The notes below the pieces were generated by a model that was not told the origin of the DNA, did not search any database, and saw only the letters and a program-made list of their open reading frames with translations. From assembly GCF_001884185.1 (NCBI RefSeq), contig NZ_MAOE01000125.1, positions 62,001 to 126,000 of the forward strand: 64,000 nt of DNA, given 5' to 3'. Within the stretch, counting starts at the first letter, position 1. The number at the start of each line of letters is the position of its first letter. A program made the translations under genes and the position numbers. Below are positions 20,539-30,028 of the stretch, one piece after another. Origin of the DNA: Bacillus albus (GTDB lineage Bacteria; Bacillota; Bacilli; Bacillales; Bacillaceae_G).

Positions 20539-20910
20539 ATGGAAATCATCACAGCTATTTTAGTAGGAATCGTAGCATTAGAGCATTTATTTATCATGAT
20601 TCTCGAAATGTTTTTTATTAATTCAAAAGTAGCAAAACGCGCTTTCAAATTGCCGAAGCATTTAGAAGAAGATCGAAACGTAGCCATTATGTTTGCAAAT
20701 CAAGGTTTATATAATGGATTTTTAGCAGCTGGCCTCATTTGGGGACTTATACTCGGAAACAATCACATTGGTTATATGGTTCAATTATTTTTCGTCATTT
20801 GTGTAGTGGTAGCAGCTATTTTCGGAGGTTTCACATCCAATAAATCAATTATCGTGAAACAAGGACTTCCTGCTATTTTAGCGCTGCTTGCCCTTTTATC
20901 TGTCATATAG
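20539..20910 (+). CDS. DUF1304 membrane protein
   Basis: 123 aa with four hydrophobic helices. The N-terminus MEIITAILVGIVALEHLFIM, the segment NQGLYNGFLAAGLIWGL and the conserved KQGLPAILALLALL end are typical of DUF1304 proteins. AAAGGAGG lies 10 nt before the ATG. The function is unknown. It ends at a strong terminator. Confidence 0.88.
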   Translation: MEIITAILVGIVALEHLFIMILEMFFINSKVAKRAFKLPKHLEEDRNVAIMFANQGLYNGFLAAGLIWGLILGNNHIGYMVQLFFVICVVVAAIFGGFTSNKSIIVKQGLPAILALLALLSVI

Positions 20911-20953
20911 AAAAAGAGAATTTCAATAAAAGAACTCATTTTTGAAAAAAACA

Positions 20954-20990
20954 CGCTATTCTTTCTGAAGATCCATAGGAAAGGATGGCG
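20954..20990 (+). terminator. Terminator after DUF1304
   Basis: CGCTATTCTTTC and GAAAGGATGGCG pair over 12 bp with two or three G-U wobbles, followed by TTTTTATA. Confidence 0.8.
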
Positions 20991-21050
20991 TTTTTATATG
21001 TCTATTTCTGTATCGAAAGAATTTGGAAGTATAACAGATTTCAAACAAGA

Positions 21051-21258
21051 ATTATGTCATAAAACATAGTTTTTTAACCCACTCATTTTACTAATTTATC
21101 CTTTAACTCCTCCCTTTTTCTTTAGCTTCATCAATTCTAATAACATGGATTTTTTATTTGTCTGCTTAATGAATTGAGTATATAACTCTGGGAATTCTTT
21201 TTGAGCTTCTTTATTTAATACTGTTTTATATTTAATCATATAAATTACTTGTAACAAG
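21051..21258 (-). pseudogene. Broken GIY-YIG nuclease gene (internal fragment)
   Basis: This 208-bp stretch aligns closely with 38461-38669 inside the intact GIY-YIG family gene. The preserved minus-strand peptide runs LLQVIYMIKYKTVLNKEAQK then EFPELYTQFIKQTNKKSMLL, against LLQVTYMIKYKPVLNKEVQK in the intact copy. The GIY-YIG catalytic N-terminus and the C-terminus are missing, and the reading frame is lost after LKKK. It is a decayed second copy in the same orientation. Confidence 0.8.
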
Positions 21259-21261
21259 GTG

Positions 21262-21376
21262 TAAGTGTAACCTTTAGAATTGGTGTAGATTATGAAATTA
21301 TGCGTCACGGAATGCTAATATGGTTACTGTAAGTGATAAAGCTACAGGTATAGAAACTATTAACAAAGCATCTTAA
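21262..21376 (+). pseudogene. 3' fragment of an unidentified gene
   Basis: Plus-strand frames spell VSVTFRIGVDYEIMRHG and, after a one-base shift near 21310, ANMVTVSDKATGIETINKAS then stop. The second piece ends right in a terminator stem. It looks like the C-terminus of a protein fused to the GIY-YIG relic by deletion. The family is not recognised. Confidence 0.4.
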
Positions 21377-21396
21377 TGTTTATAAGATCCTTTGTT
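21362..21396. terminator. Terminator facing the ger operon
   Basis: AACAAAGCATCTTA and TAAGATCCTTTGTT form a 14-bp stem with one mismatch and a 7-nt loop, in the gap after gerC. Confidence 0.65.
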
Positions 21397-21468
21397 AATC
21401 GTTTCTCTTCTCCCTAATCTCCTGCGAGACTATATTTTTTTATTGAAATTTTTCATATCTTATTTGAT

Positions 21469-22548
21469 TTATTCTGTAACACCAGATTGGGTTACTTTTA
21501 CATCAGCTGTTACACGAAAACGTAACTGTTTATAGGATTCTTCCCATTCTTGACTGTTCCATTTTCTTACGTGAGTTCTACCAAGCTTTCTAAGCCCTAT
21601 AGGATCTGTTCCTTTTTTAATAAATCTCTTTATCAATGTAGTTGCCTTTTTTTCTATTTCTGTTTCCATAATTTTTTCTAATTTTTTTATTTCTTTAGGA
21701 TTATCTAGATTTTTTGTTTTTGTAAATTCTTGAATTTCAGCTTTAACTTGAATATGAGCATTTACGAATGGATGCTTACTATTTCCCGCCATTTTATATT
21801 TTGTTCTAGCCTTTATATTCTCTATCGTGGCGTACGTGTTTGAAGAACCAGGTAGTTTGAATTGGTATGTACCTTGTTTAAAATTATCTGTCAACAATTT
21901 AAATACAAATAAATCTTTAGGGTTCACTTTATCAACCATTTTACATCTTTTAAAAAGTGCTATTCCATCTAACTCCAACACGTTACCTTTTTTAGATATC
22001 ATCGGTAAATAAGAATCTCTCGCATCATCATTAAGTTGATTTAAAAACATAAAAAAATTTGTTTTTGGTTGCGTTCCATTGTCCATATTTTGCTCAAGTA
22101 AAGAGGATAAATAGGAAGCAATTTCTTTTTCTTTAGAATAGTTCCCCTTCAATAGTGATTCCCCTTTTACATTTGTAATTGCTAAATAAATTGCATTTCC
22201 TACACTAGGATTTCGGTTCAAAGTCTCTAAAATTTCCTGCATTCCCTTTTCAATTATTTTTTCATTAAATATAATAACACGCAATTGCCCCAACTCTAGA
22301 GGTCCAGAAGATTTTTCGGATGCTCTTGCAAGAACTTCTCTACCAGTCTGGCCTGATGCTGAATAGATTTTCGTTTCACCTTCCCCGCCTCCTTTATAAG
22401 CTGAAATCGCAAAGGTTCCTTTTAGCTTACCTTTTGCTTCGGTATCATATGCCGCAACTTGAACTAAGTCAATGTCATCCACAATTTTCGTTTTAGCACA
22501 ACCTATTAAGAAGACACTTACTATAAGGAAAAGTATCCATCGCTTCAT
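21469..22548 (-). CDS. Ger(x)C-family germinant receptor lipoprotein
   Basis: 359 aa, the C subunit of a GerA-type nutrient germinant receptor in the spore inner membrane. The start is the ATG at 22548 directly after AAGGAGATAAAC; the frame upstream overlaps gerB. A lipoprotein signal MKRWILFLIVSVFLIGCAK places the lipobox Cys at residue 17. Recognisable blocks are ELGQLRVIIFNEKIIEKGMQ, NPSVGNAIYLAITN and the C-terminal W-rich ELGRTHVRKWNSQEWEE-like stretch (GLRKLGRTHVRKWNSQEWEE). It begins 2 bp after the gerB stop. I cannot assign which ger locus name applies. Confidence 0.9.
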   Translation of the reverse strand: MKRWILFLIVSVFLIGCAKTKIVDDIDLVQVAAYDTEAKGKLKGTFAISAYKGGGEGETKIYSASGQTGREVLARASEKSSGPLELGQLRVIIFNEKIIEKGMQEILETLNRNPSVGNAIYLAITNVKGESLLKGNYSKEKEIASYLSSLLEQNMDNGTQPKTNFFMFLNQLNDDARDSYLPMISKKGNVLELDGIALFKRCKMVDKVNPKDLFVFKLLTDNFKQGTYQFKLPGSSNTYATIENIKARTKYKMAGNSKHPFVNAHIQVKAEIQEFTKTKNLDNPKEIKKLEKIMETEIEKKATTLIKRFIKKGTDPIGLRKLGRTHVRKWNSQEWEESYKQLRFRVTADVKVTQSGVTE

Positions 22549-22550
22549 GT

Positions 22551-23633
22551 TTATCTCCTTAACTTTATTTTGGCGGTTTGAATTAGCCATAATACAGGTA
22601 GGTATACATATATATATATAAAGCCAATTTGACCTGTCCAAGTATTTAATAAGTTGATTTTATTACGGTTATTCAAGAAAAATGATAAAACAAAGATGAA
22701 CAGGATGATAACTGGTAAAACATATTTTTGCTTTATTCCCAGTGCCTCTTTTATACCACGACTTACTCCCCATAATGTAAAGGAAACGTTAGGTAATATA
22801 AAAAAAGCCCAAACAGAAACAATAATGTATTCAAACCGCTCTATAAAGGGAAATTGTATAATTTTAATCATGCTTAAATATGCCCATATCGCGCTCGCTA
22901 GTTGTTTTTCACTAAAAAACGCAAGAGTTAAAATCATAAGGTATGTGTAGACAATAGTCGTTACTAAATTTGCATAGTGCGCATATTTTTGAGACGTTCT
23001 TGCCTTTTTAATAAATGGGTAGTACAGCAATAACATTTCAAATCCAAAAAAACTAAACATATTTCCTTTCATTCCTTTCATAATTTCTAGGAATGAATGC
23101 TGTGCAATTGGAAATAAATTTTGAAAATCTGCATACTGCAAAGGATAAAAAAATGTGAAGATTAGAATGCTTGGGATAACGATTCCAAAGAAGCCGATTC
23201 CGGCAACTACCCGAAATCCTCCAGTAACAATGTAATAACATAGACCCAAAAAAGCCCCTGCTATAATCCAAGATGAAATGGAAGGAAACATCCAAACATG
23301 TACTACTTCGATATAAGTATGTAGTGTTGTTGCACCTAACAATACAATATAAGATAAAAAAATGAAGTTGAACATTCCACCAATCCATTTCCCAAACACG
23401 TTTTGATTGATTGCAATGATATCTCCATTACCCTGATTTAAAATCTGATATATGATCCAAATGATAAGATTAACAGATATTCCAAAAAGTAGCGTACTTA
23501 TCCACGCATCATTTCCAACTAATTTTGCACTAATCCTTTCAAAACCAAGCATACCAACCCCCATCTGTATAGTAATAATTAAAAAAAATACCATATATGG
23601 AGAGACTTGATACTCAATTGGGACCTGTTTCAT
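22551..23633 (-). CDS. GerB-type spore germination permease
   Basis: 360 aa with ten membrane segments of the APC-like spore germination permease family, the likely germinant-binding subunit. The start is the ATG at 23633, 4 nt after GGGAGGAGC. The helix-1 region (MVFFLIITIQMGVGMLGFER) and GGFRVVAGIGFFGIVIPSIL are family-typical. It begins 20 bp after gerA and ends 2 bp before gerC, so the three genes form one operon A-B-C, expected under sigma-G. Confidence 0.92.
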   Translation of the reverse strand: MKQVPIEYQVSPYMVFFLIITIQMGVGMLGFERISAKLVGNDAWISTLLFGISVNLIIWIIYQILNQGNGDIIAINQNVFGKWIGGMFNFIFLSYIVLLGATTLHTYIEVVHVWMFPSISSWIIAGAFLGLCYYIVTGGFRVVAGIGFFGIVIPSILIFTFFYPLQYADFQNLFPIAQHSFLEIMKGMKGNMFSFFGFEMLLLYYPFIKKARTSQKYAHYANLVTTIVYTYLMILTLAFFSEKQLASAIWAYLSMIKIIQFPFIERFEYIIVSVWAFFILPNVSFTLWGVSRGIKEALGIKQKYVLPVIILFIFVLSFFLNNRNKINLLNTWTGQIGFIYIYVYLPVLWLIQTAKIKLRR

Positions 23634-23653
23634 AATGCTCCTCCCTGTTAATT

Positions 23654-25153
23654 TCAATCATCAAAATCATTTCGTGATTTGATTTTATTTTTCTCTACCC
23701 CTTCTGGATTAAAACGAAAACGCTGTTTAGACCTTGAAAAAATAGGACGTCGGAACATCGCTGAGATTGGCATACGTATAATGCTGTCTTTCCAATCTGT
23801 AGGGCGTGTAGGATAAAAAGGGAACAAATAAGGACGTCTTAATGATTCTGTACGTAAGAGGCGTGCTAAAAGTAAAGAACTTGTTAAAACAATTCCTAAT
23901 AAGCCCAACAGGTGTGCAGCTATTATAAAAGGAAAACGAATTACTCGAATTGTATTACCAATTCGATATATTGGTGCTGTAAATGAACTAAGAGCTGAAA
24001 GTGCAACAATGATAATAAGTACGTTACTTGTAAGACTTGCCTCTACCGATGCTTGTCCAATAACAATACCCCCTACTATACCGACAGTTAGACCCACTTT
24101 AGTTGGTAAACGTGTCCCCGCTTCTCTCAGTAATTCAATCGTTATTTCTAAAAAAAGTGCTTCAATGACTGGAGGAAAAGGTACTTTACTTCTCGATATG
24201 ATCAACGTTTCAAGAAGTTCTTTTGGAATTAGCTCATAATGATATGTTAAGATCGCAACATATAATGGAGTCGTTAAAACAGAAAAGATAAAAGCAAAAA
24301 TCCTTAACAGTCGAAAAAATGAGGCCATAATCCAAGGCATGGTATAATCTTCTGTCGTAGAAAAAAAGTCAATTAATGTTGTTGGAAGAGTGATAGCATA
24401 AGGCGAGCCATCTACAAAAAGTGCAATTTTCCCTTCTGCTAATACAGCTGCTACACGGTCAGGACGTTCTGTATTCAAAAATTGAGGGAATATAGAATTC
24501 GGGTTGTCTGCAATTAACTGAATCAAATAGGTACTATCCAAAACATGGTCCGTTTTTATTTGACTTACCCGTTTTATAATTTCTTGTAGATTTTGATCAT
24601 TTACAATTCCCTCAATAAATACAATTGCAACAGTTGTGTTAGAGAGCGCGCCTACTTTCAATTCCTTCATTTGTAAATAAGGTGTTGGAAGCTTTCTACG
24701 TACCAAATTTAAATTCACATCTAAATCTTCGACAAATGCGATTTGCGGACCCACAATATTGTATTCAATTTCAGCTTTTGTAATATCCCTTTTTTCTTTC
24801 TTTGACACATTTACTAACAAACAATTTAATGTATCTGTATCAAACTGAATAAGTATATAGCCATTTAAAATACTATCCTGAATATCTTCCATTTGATTTG
24901 TTATTTTTGAATTCTCAAAGGGTAAGACAGACTGAATATCTTGTAACGAATCGAAGTTCTTCTCTTTTATATAAGTCAAAACCTCTTCATGAAATATATT
25001 TACATCGATTAATGTTCTAAAATATGAAATGACTATAGAGGAATTATTAGAAGCAATTTCCAACGTTATAAAATCTTTAGATTTTTTTAGTAATTTCATT
25101 AAATCCTGCAAAGATTCTATAGAGTAAACAGATATTCTTTCATGTGGTTTCAA
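23654..25153 (-). CDS. GerA-type germinant receptor subunit
   Basis: 499 aa, the A subunit of a nutrient germinant receptor. The start is a TTG at 25153, 9 nt after GGAAGGG. The N-terminal soluble half ends near residue 270; conserved blocks are [36 protein letters not shown], and EALFLEITIELLREAGTRLP with KVGLTVGIVGGIVIGQASVE in the membrane half. The C-terminal tail is arginine-rich with PFYPTRPTDWKDSIIRMP. It heads the A-B-C operon. Without comparison I cannot name the locus. Confidence 0.93.
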   Translation of the reverse strand: MKPHERISVYSIESLQDLMKLLKKSKDFITLEIASNNSSIVISYFRTLIDVNIFHEEVLTYIKEKNFDSLQDIQSVLPFENSKITNQMEDIQDSILNGYILIQFDTDTLNCLLVNVSKKEKRDITKAEIEYNIVGPQIAFVEDLDVNLNLVRRKLPTPYLQMKELKVGALSNTTVAIVFIEGIVNDQNLQEIIKRVSQIKTDHVLDSTYLIQLIADNPNSIFPQFLNTERPDRVAAVLAEGKIALFVDGSPYAITLPTTLIDFFSTTEDYTMPWIMASFFRLLRIFAFIFSVLTTPLYVAILTYHYELIPKELLETLIISRSKVPFPPVIEALFLEITIELLREAGTRLPTKVGLTVGIVGGIVIGQASVEASLTSNVLIIIVALSALSSFTAPIYRIGNTIRVIRFPFIIAAHLLGLLGIVLTSSLLLARLLRTESLRRPYLFPFYPTRPTDWKDSIIRMPISAMFRRPIFSRSKQRFRFNPEGVEKNKIKSRNDFDD

Positions 25154-25350
25154 TTGATAATACCCTTCCTTTCAGAAAGAAACTATATATAGTTTTCAGG
25201 AAATTGCTATTTTTAAAATTAGGGATGGTGATATGTAAGTATACTTATTGAATTAATAATAACGCCTTTGAAAATAACTTAACCAAAATTAGTTAAAAAA
25301 TGTATTACAAGTAAATATTAGAAATATTTTCAAGCAGAATTACGATATTA

Positions 25351-25389
25351 AAAACATCCTTTCTTTTGGTTCTAAAGAAAGGATGTTTT
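25351..25389. terminator. Terminator after the sensor kinase region / before ger operon
   Basis: AAAACATCCTTTCTTT and AAAGAAAGGATGTTTT form a perfect 16-bp stem with a 7-nt loop. It lies in the 365-bp gap between the kinase 3' end and gerA and ends the kinase transcript. Nothing else is seen in the gap. Confidence 0.85.
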
Positions 25390-25519
25390 TATAACAAGCT
25401 TTTTCAAGTGTCTATTCTATAGGGTACATTTACCAGTGTTCTTCTCTTTACTATTTCATTAAGTAACATTAGCATTACATTCTGTATGGTTTCTTAAAAA
25501 ATTTCAGTAAAAGAATATA

Positions 25520-27925
25520 TTAATTTTGAAGTGTACAAATAGGAAGAGTGACTTCAACTGTAGTTCCCTTATTCACTTCACTCTCAATAAATATCTTTCC
25601 CTGATGTGTTTCAATGATTTTATAACAGATCATTAACCCTAAGCCAATCCCCTCTTCTTTAATACTATAAAAAGGTTCTCCGAGATATGGTATACGTTCT
25701 TTTGGAATCCCACACCCTTGATCGATAAAACGAATGCTTAATTGATTATTATCAAGTATATTTAATTGAATGAGAATTTCCCCTCCCATCGGCATAGATT
25801 CAATTGCATTTTTTAATATATTAACAAATACTTGTTTTAATTGATTTCCTTCACATGAAATCAATGGAATACCAGGGTTAAGATCGATTCTAAATTTTAT
25901 ATTATTCATCATTGCTTGAGGTTGTAGTAGCATTAAAACTTGATCCATTAGCACACTAATATCATTAGGTTGTATTTTTACCACCTGTGGTTTGGCTACC
26001 GCCATAAATTCAGTTGTAATGCTCTCTATACGCTCAATCTCTGATGATACTATATTAATATAACCCTGATTATTCTCATTTTCCGTTGATTTTAGTAATT
26101 GCATGAACCCTTTCATTGCAGTTAATGGATTATTAATCTCATGAGCCATTACAGTCGCTAATTGTCCTACAACAGCAAGTTTTTCAGATTTTCGCAATAA
26201 TTCTTCTGTTTTTAGCCGTTCAGTGATATCACGAGAAATACTTAGGAAAACTTTTTTACCATTTAAGTTAAAAACACGAACACTAAACTCAGTTGTTATT
26301 ACTTTTCCTGTTGGAAAAACATATTCATCTTGCAAAGTGAAGGAAGTTTGTCCCTTTTTAATTTTTTCTAATAACCTTACGATCATTTGAGAATCTTGTG
26401 GTACTATATTTGAAAATGATAATGAGAGCAACTCTTCTCTACTATATCCAAATCTTCTACACCCAACAGGGTTTACCTCAATAAATCGACTTGGAGCATT
26501 CTCTTCATTCAGCTCTACTACATATACGGCATCAGTTGCTTGTTCGATTAGTGCACGGTATTTCATTTCACTATCTCTTAATTGCTGGTGTAATCGATGC
26601 CGTTCTCTTTCTGCTTGTTTCCTTTCAGAGATGTCTCTACATATTGCTGATAAAGCTATCACATTTCCTCTTACATCTAATATAGGAGAAACTGTCAGAC
26701 TGACATCAAGAAGACTCCCATCGTTACGTTGTCTAACAGTTTCTAATCTAGTAACCACAGATTCTCCTGTTAGAATTTTCTGAATATTTTTAAGTGATTC
26801 TTCCATTAAAAAATCTGGTACACAAGGTAATCTCTTACCTATGATTTCTTGTGATGACCAACCAAATATCTTTTCATAAGCTTTATTCGCTTGTAAAATA
26901 TACCCTTCTCGATCAGAAATGGTAATAGCATCTAGATTGTGCTTTATAAATGATTCTAATAATTCTTTGGTAGCGCTTAATTCTGATTCTACCTTTTTCC
27001 TTTCAGTTATATCAACTGTAGAACCAACAACTTCAATAACTTGTCCATTTCGTTTAATTGGCCTAAGTGCAATAAGAATAATAGTTTTATCATTTGGCCA
27101 AGGTAATTCAAATATAATTTCTTTTCCTTCCCATGCCTGAAGATAGTACTTCATCAATTGTGGAACTAAATGTGGAGGAATAATAGAAGCATCAATAGTA
27201 CGTAAGCTTTTTCCTACCACCTGTTCAGAATAAAATCCGTTTTGATAATAAAACTGTCCATCACATAAAGTGTGTATAAAGTGCTTACCCACTTTTTTAA
27301 ATTTAAAAATTCCTCCTTGAAGCTCATGTACGGTATCTGTAAGTTCTTGCTTCGATTTTTTTAATTCTCGATTCATTTTAGATAAGTCCTGTGTTAAATA
27401 ATACAATCTCTGGTAGGCTTCCATAAGAAATAGCCCAATTAAAAGTCCTAACGCTATATATAATAAGCCTCCTGTGTAAAGTAATGTAGTATTAAATAAT
27501 ACGCCAACTAACCACTTTATTCCGACAAAAACAGAAAAATATAAAGATGCACTTTTAAAAGGATGAAGGTTTTTAAAATATGTTTTAAAACTAACAAACA
27601 GGATACTTATACCTAAATAAGCAAGCACAGGAGGTTCCCAATACCCTCCAATGTAAAAGACACGCATTAAAATTATGCTAATTAACGTAATCCAACCAGC
27701 AATACGACCAAAGTAAATAAAAGATAGAATAAGAGGAACAACTCGAAGATCGTAGGAAAATCCCATGTATGGAAAAGAAAAGAACATTAACGTAACTGCA
27801 ATAATCCCTCCATAGAGTTTTTCGAAATATCGACTAGAATTAATTGTAAACACTTGAATAAATATTGCTGCGCTAACTAATAAAGAAAAAATAGAAAGAT
27901 TGATGAAATAATCTTTAATAATCAT
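25520..27925 (-). CDS. Multi-PAS sensor histidine kinase (orphan)
   Basis: 801 aa. Residues about 1-180 hold several membrane helices of the 5TM-LYT type (SFPYMGFSYDLRVVPLILSF, WITLISIILMRVFYIGG). Three PAS domains follow, each ending in an ITERKK/ISERKQ/ITERLK motif. The HisKA domain has LATVMAHEINNPLTAMKGFM with the phosphoacceptor His, and the HATPase_c domain has NQLKQVFVNILKNAIESMP, FIDQGCGIP and GIGLGLMICYK. No response regulator is adjacent, and the architecture resembles sporulation phosphorelay kinases of bacilli; feeding Spo0F is inference. Confidence 0.9.
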   Translation of the reverse strand: MIIKDYFINLSIFSLLVSAAIFIQVFTINSSRYFEKLYGGIIAVTLMFFSFPYMGFSYDLRVVPLILSFIYFGRIAGWITLISIILMRVFYIGGYWEPPVLAYLGISILFVSFKTYFKNLHPFKSASLYFSVFVGIKWLVGVLFNTTLLYTGGLLYIALGLLIGLFLMEAYQRLYYLTQDLSKMNRELKKSKQELTDTVHELQGGIFKFKKVGKHFIHTLCDGQFYYQNGFYSEQVVGKSLRTIDASIIPPHLVPQLMKYYLQAWEGKEIIFELPWPNDKTIILIALRPIKRNGQVIEVVGSTVDITERKKVESELSATKELLESFIKHNLDAITISDREGYILQANKAYEKIFGWSSQEIIGKRLPCVPDFLMEESLKNIQKILTGESVVTRLETVRQRNDGSLLDVSLTVSPILDVRGNVIALSAICRDISERKQAERERHRLHQQLRDSEMKYRALIEQATDAVYVVELNEENAPSRFIEVNPVGCRRFGYSREELLSLSFSNIVPQDSQMIVRLLEKIKKGQTSFTLQDEYVFPTGKVITTEFSVRVFNLNGKKVFLSISRDITERLKTEELLRKSEKLAVVGQLATVMAHEINNPLTAMKGFMQLLKSTENENNQGYINIVSSEIERIESITTEFMAVAKPQVVKIQPNDISVLMDQVLMLLQPQAMMNNIKFRIDLNPGIPLISCEGNQLKQVFVNILKNAIESMPMGGEILIQLNILDNNQLSIRFIDQGCGIPKERIPYLGEPFYSIKEEGIGLGLMICYKIIETHQGKIFIESEVNKGTTVEVTLPICTLQN

Positions 27926-28064
27926 GGAATGTCCCTCCTTGCATTAAGTGTATTCGACAAAAAGACTAAAAATCCTACAAATAGTATAAACAGTTCAGAT
28001 GCATAAAATCTAGAAAAGTAAATAAGGAACACAGCAGATAAGATATTTTAGTGAAAAATAGTTT

Positions 28065-28105
28065 AAAAAAGATAATAGCAACCGTTGACTACTATTATCT
28101 TTTTT
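28065..28105. terminator. Strong hairpin upstream of the kinase gene
   Basis: AAAAAAGATAATAG and CTATTATCTTTTTT form a perfect 14-bp stem with a 13-nt loop. On the minus strand it would end transcription from the hblB side before the kinase. Confidence 0.8.
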
Positions 28106-28298
28106 CTTTAAGATATCGTAATATGTCCGAAACTCTAAGGGACGTGGTATGTCATTTCATCGAACAATGATTATATGCTGAGTTCATGAATATAGAAATT
28201 TCATCTGTAATTTTTGAAACATAACACAAAAAAACAAAACTGTCTTTAAAAATGGAAAAAGCCTATATCAATGTCAACTAATCTATGTACAAAAACAT

Positions 28299-28570
28299 TC
28301 ACTTAATTTTGCATAAAATTACTGCACTTAGGAAGCGAAGTAGTTCTTCAGGGTCCATAAGAACACCTGTAGATGCTTCAGGATAACTACATAATTGTAT
28401 GAGTATGAGTGATGTACTTGAAACCTTTCGGTAAAACCATCCACATAATGCAACTAACTCCTTGGTTCAATATTTACTTTTTCTTTAGCTAAGTATTCTA
28501 GGACATAAGGAGATATATGCCATTGCAATTTTTCAATTAACTTGGTGTCTAGTTTATTGTCCAGCTCCAA
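28299..28570 (-). pseudogene. Degenerate coding relic downstream of hblB
   Basis: Two adjacent minus-strand frames can be read: DNKLDTKLIEKLQWHISPYV then LEYLAKEKVNIEPRS (stop), and after a frame change VALCGWFYRKVSSTSLILIQ then LCSYPEASTGVLMDPEELLR and FLSAVILCKIK (stop). The composition is protein-like but no start or ribosome binding site is present. I read it as a decayed gene of unknown family in the 665-bp gap between the kinase and hblB. Confidence 0.4.
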
Positions 28571-28591
28571 TTACTTCGTTACTTTTCAGAT

Positions 28592-29992
28592 TCAGTTCAT
28601 TATATTTTGTACTTTGTCTTTATACACAACATATTCTTTACCATCCACTACTGCTACTACCGCAAATTCATCATTTGGATTGAATGAAAGCCAATCAGCC
28701 CACATGTTAGTATTAGCCCCTCCACTCCACATATTATGAACAGTGTTTTTAGTTAAATTCATAACTTTATAAGACGCATTTGGCGCATTTGTTCCAGTCT
28801 TTATTTCAAAAGTGTATGCGTTATGAATTTTTTTATAAAAGTAGAAAACGTTTGCTGGACGAAACTGATTCAAAAAGTCCTCTTCTTTTTTCTCTGCAAT
28901 TTTTATCCCTTCTTGCAAAGTGACAACATCTGTTTTTAATGTTTTCCAACTGTTTTTCGCTGCATTCAAGCTAGGGGTTAAGAATTTATATTTATTTTGA
29001 TCAGCTTTTTGATCAGCTTTATCAATATGTCCCAGTACACCCGAATATTGAGAATCTAAATCCTCCCATTGCGTAGACATATAAGTAAGAGCACTGATAG
29101 CACTATCAAGCATACTATGCATATCACTAATATTATGAAATGCAACTCCAACTACACGATTCAATGTTATTTTATAATCTACAGTCTGACGCAATTTTGC
29201 TAATTCAGGTTCTAGCCAACCTAACTTACCTCTTGCATCACCTATCATTATGCCACCAGCAATCAAGGTTGGAATAAAGGGGATTTTCACCATGTCTAAT
29301 CCCTTAGATTCTATGTCTTTCTGATATTTTACTTGTCCTAAAAGGTCCTCTAGACGCTTTTGGTCAGCCTCCACATCAGCACCTTGGTTTTTTAAAATCG
29401 ATTGCAATGTCTCTTTATGACTTCCAAATGTTCTAACATCTTCTCCAATAGCATTTTTTAATTGAATTAATTCTTCTGTTAATACTTTTGCAGACTTTTG
29501 ATTTTGTTGAATTCCTCCTTGTAAATCTGTGATCCCTTTTTTTAAAGTATCTCCATTTCCAGTATTGATCGCCTCTACTAATGTTTCATAATGATTTTCA
29601 AATTTTGTATCGTATTCTATAATGCCTGTCAATGTATCTAAAAGCTTTTTTTTTACTTGTGTATTCCATGTAACAGCATGTGCTCTTGCATTCTTTTGAT
29701 CTTGTACAATTTGACTAGGTAAATCTGCATTTCCATTAATAGTTATTCCTTCAAAACTCACATCTGGATTATGAATTAGCAAATAAGAATATTCATTCAT
29801 AGCTTTTGCAAATAAACCAGCATCTTGCAAAGCTTTTTTCATCTGTTCTTCGTTTGCTGAAAGAGACATATTTTCAGTGTTCGTTTGTCCAATTTCAATT
29901 GCAAAAGTTGTTACTGGTGAAACTACATTTGCGGTTATAATAGTTAATAGCGTCGATACAGCGAGTAATTTGTTAGGAATTTTTTTCATCAT
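28592..29992 (-). CDS. hblB: Hemolysin BL B' component
   Basis: 466 aa, the B' paralog of the Hbl binding component. The start is the ATG at 29992, 8 nt after GAGGAGG. A Sec signal peptide ends near TTFA (residue about 31). Residues 1-370 closely match HblA in the same operon (YDTKFENHYETLVEAINTGN, QWEDLDSQYSGVLGHIDKAD), all helical as in the ClyA/Nhe superfamily. About 85 extra C-terminal residues (NAYTFEIKTGTNAPNASYKV to NIMN) are absent from HblA. B' modulates or stabilises toxin assembly. It follows hblA after a terminator-like hairpin, so it may be less expressed or use its own promoter. Confidence 0.94.
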   Translation of the reverse strand: MMKKIPNKLLAVSTLLTIITANVVSPVTTFAIEIGQTNTENMSLSANEEQMKKALQDAGLFAKAMNEYSYLLIHNPDVSFEGITINGNADLPSQIVQDQKNARAHAVTWNTQVKKKLLDTLTGIIEYDTKFENHYETLVEAINTGNGDTLKKGITDLQGGIQQNQKSAKVLTEELIQLKNAIGEDVRTFGSHKETLQSILKNQGADVEADQKRLEDLLGQVKYQKDIESKGLDMVKIPFIPTLIAGGIMIGDARGKLGWLEPELAKLRQTVDYKITLNRVVGVAFHNISDMHSMLDSAISALTYMSTQWEDLDSQYSGVLGHIDKADQKADQNKYKFLTPSLNAAKNSWKTLKTDVVTLQEGIKIAEKKEEDFLNQFRPANVFYFYKKIHNAYTFEIKTGTNAPNASYKVMNLTKNTVHNMWSGGANTNMWADWLSFNPNDEFAVVAVVDGKEYVVYKDKVQNIMN

Positions 29993-30028
29993 TTCGTATT
30001 CCTCCTCTATAGGGTATGGTTTCAAGTT

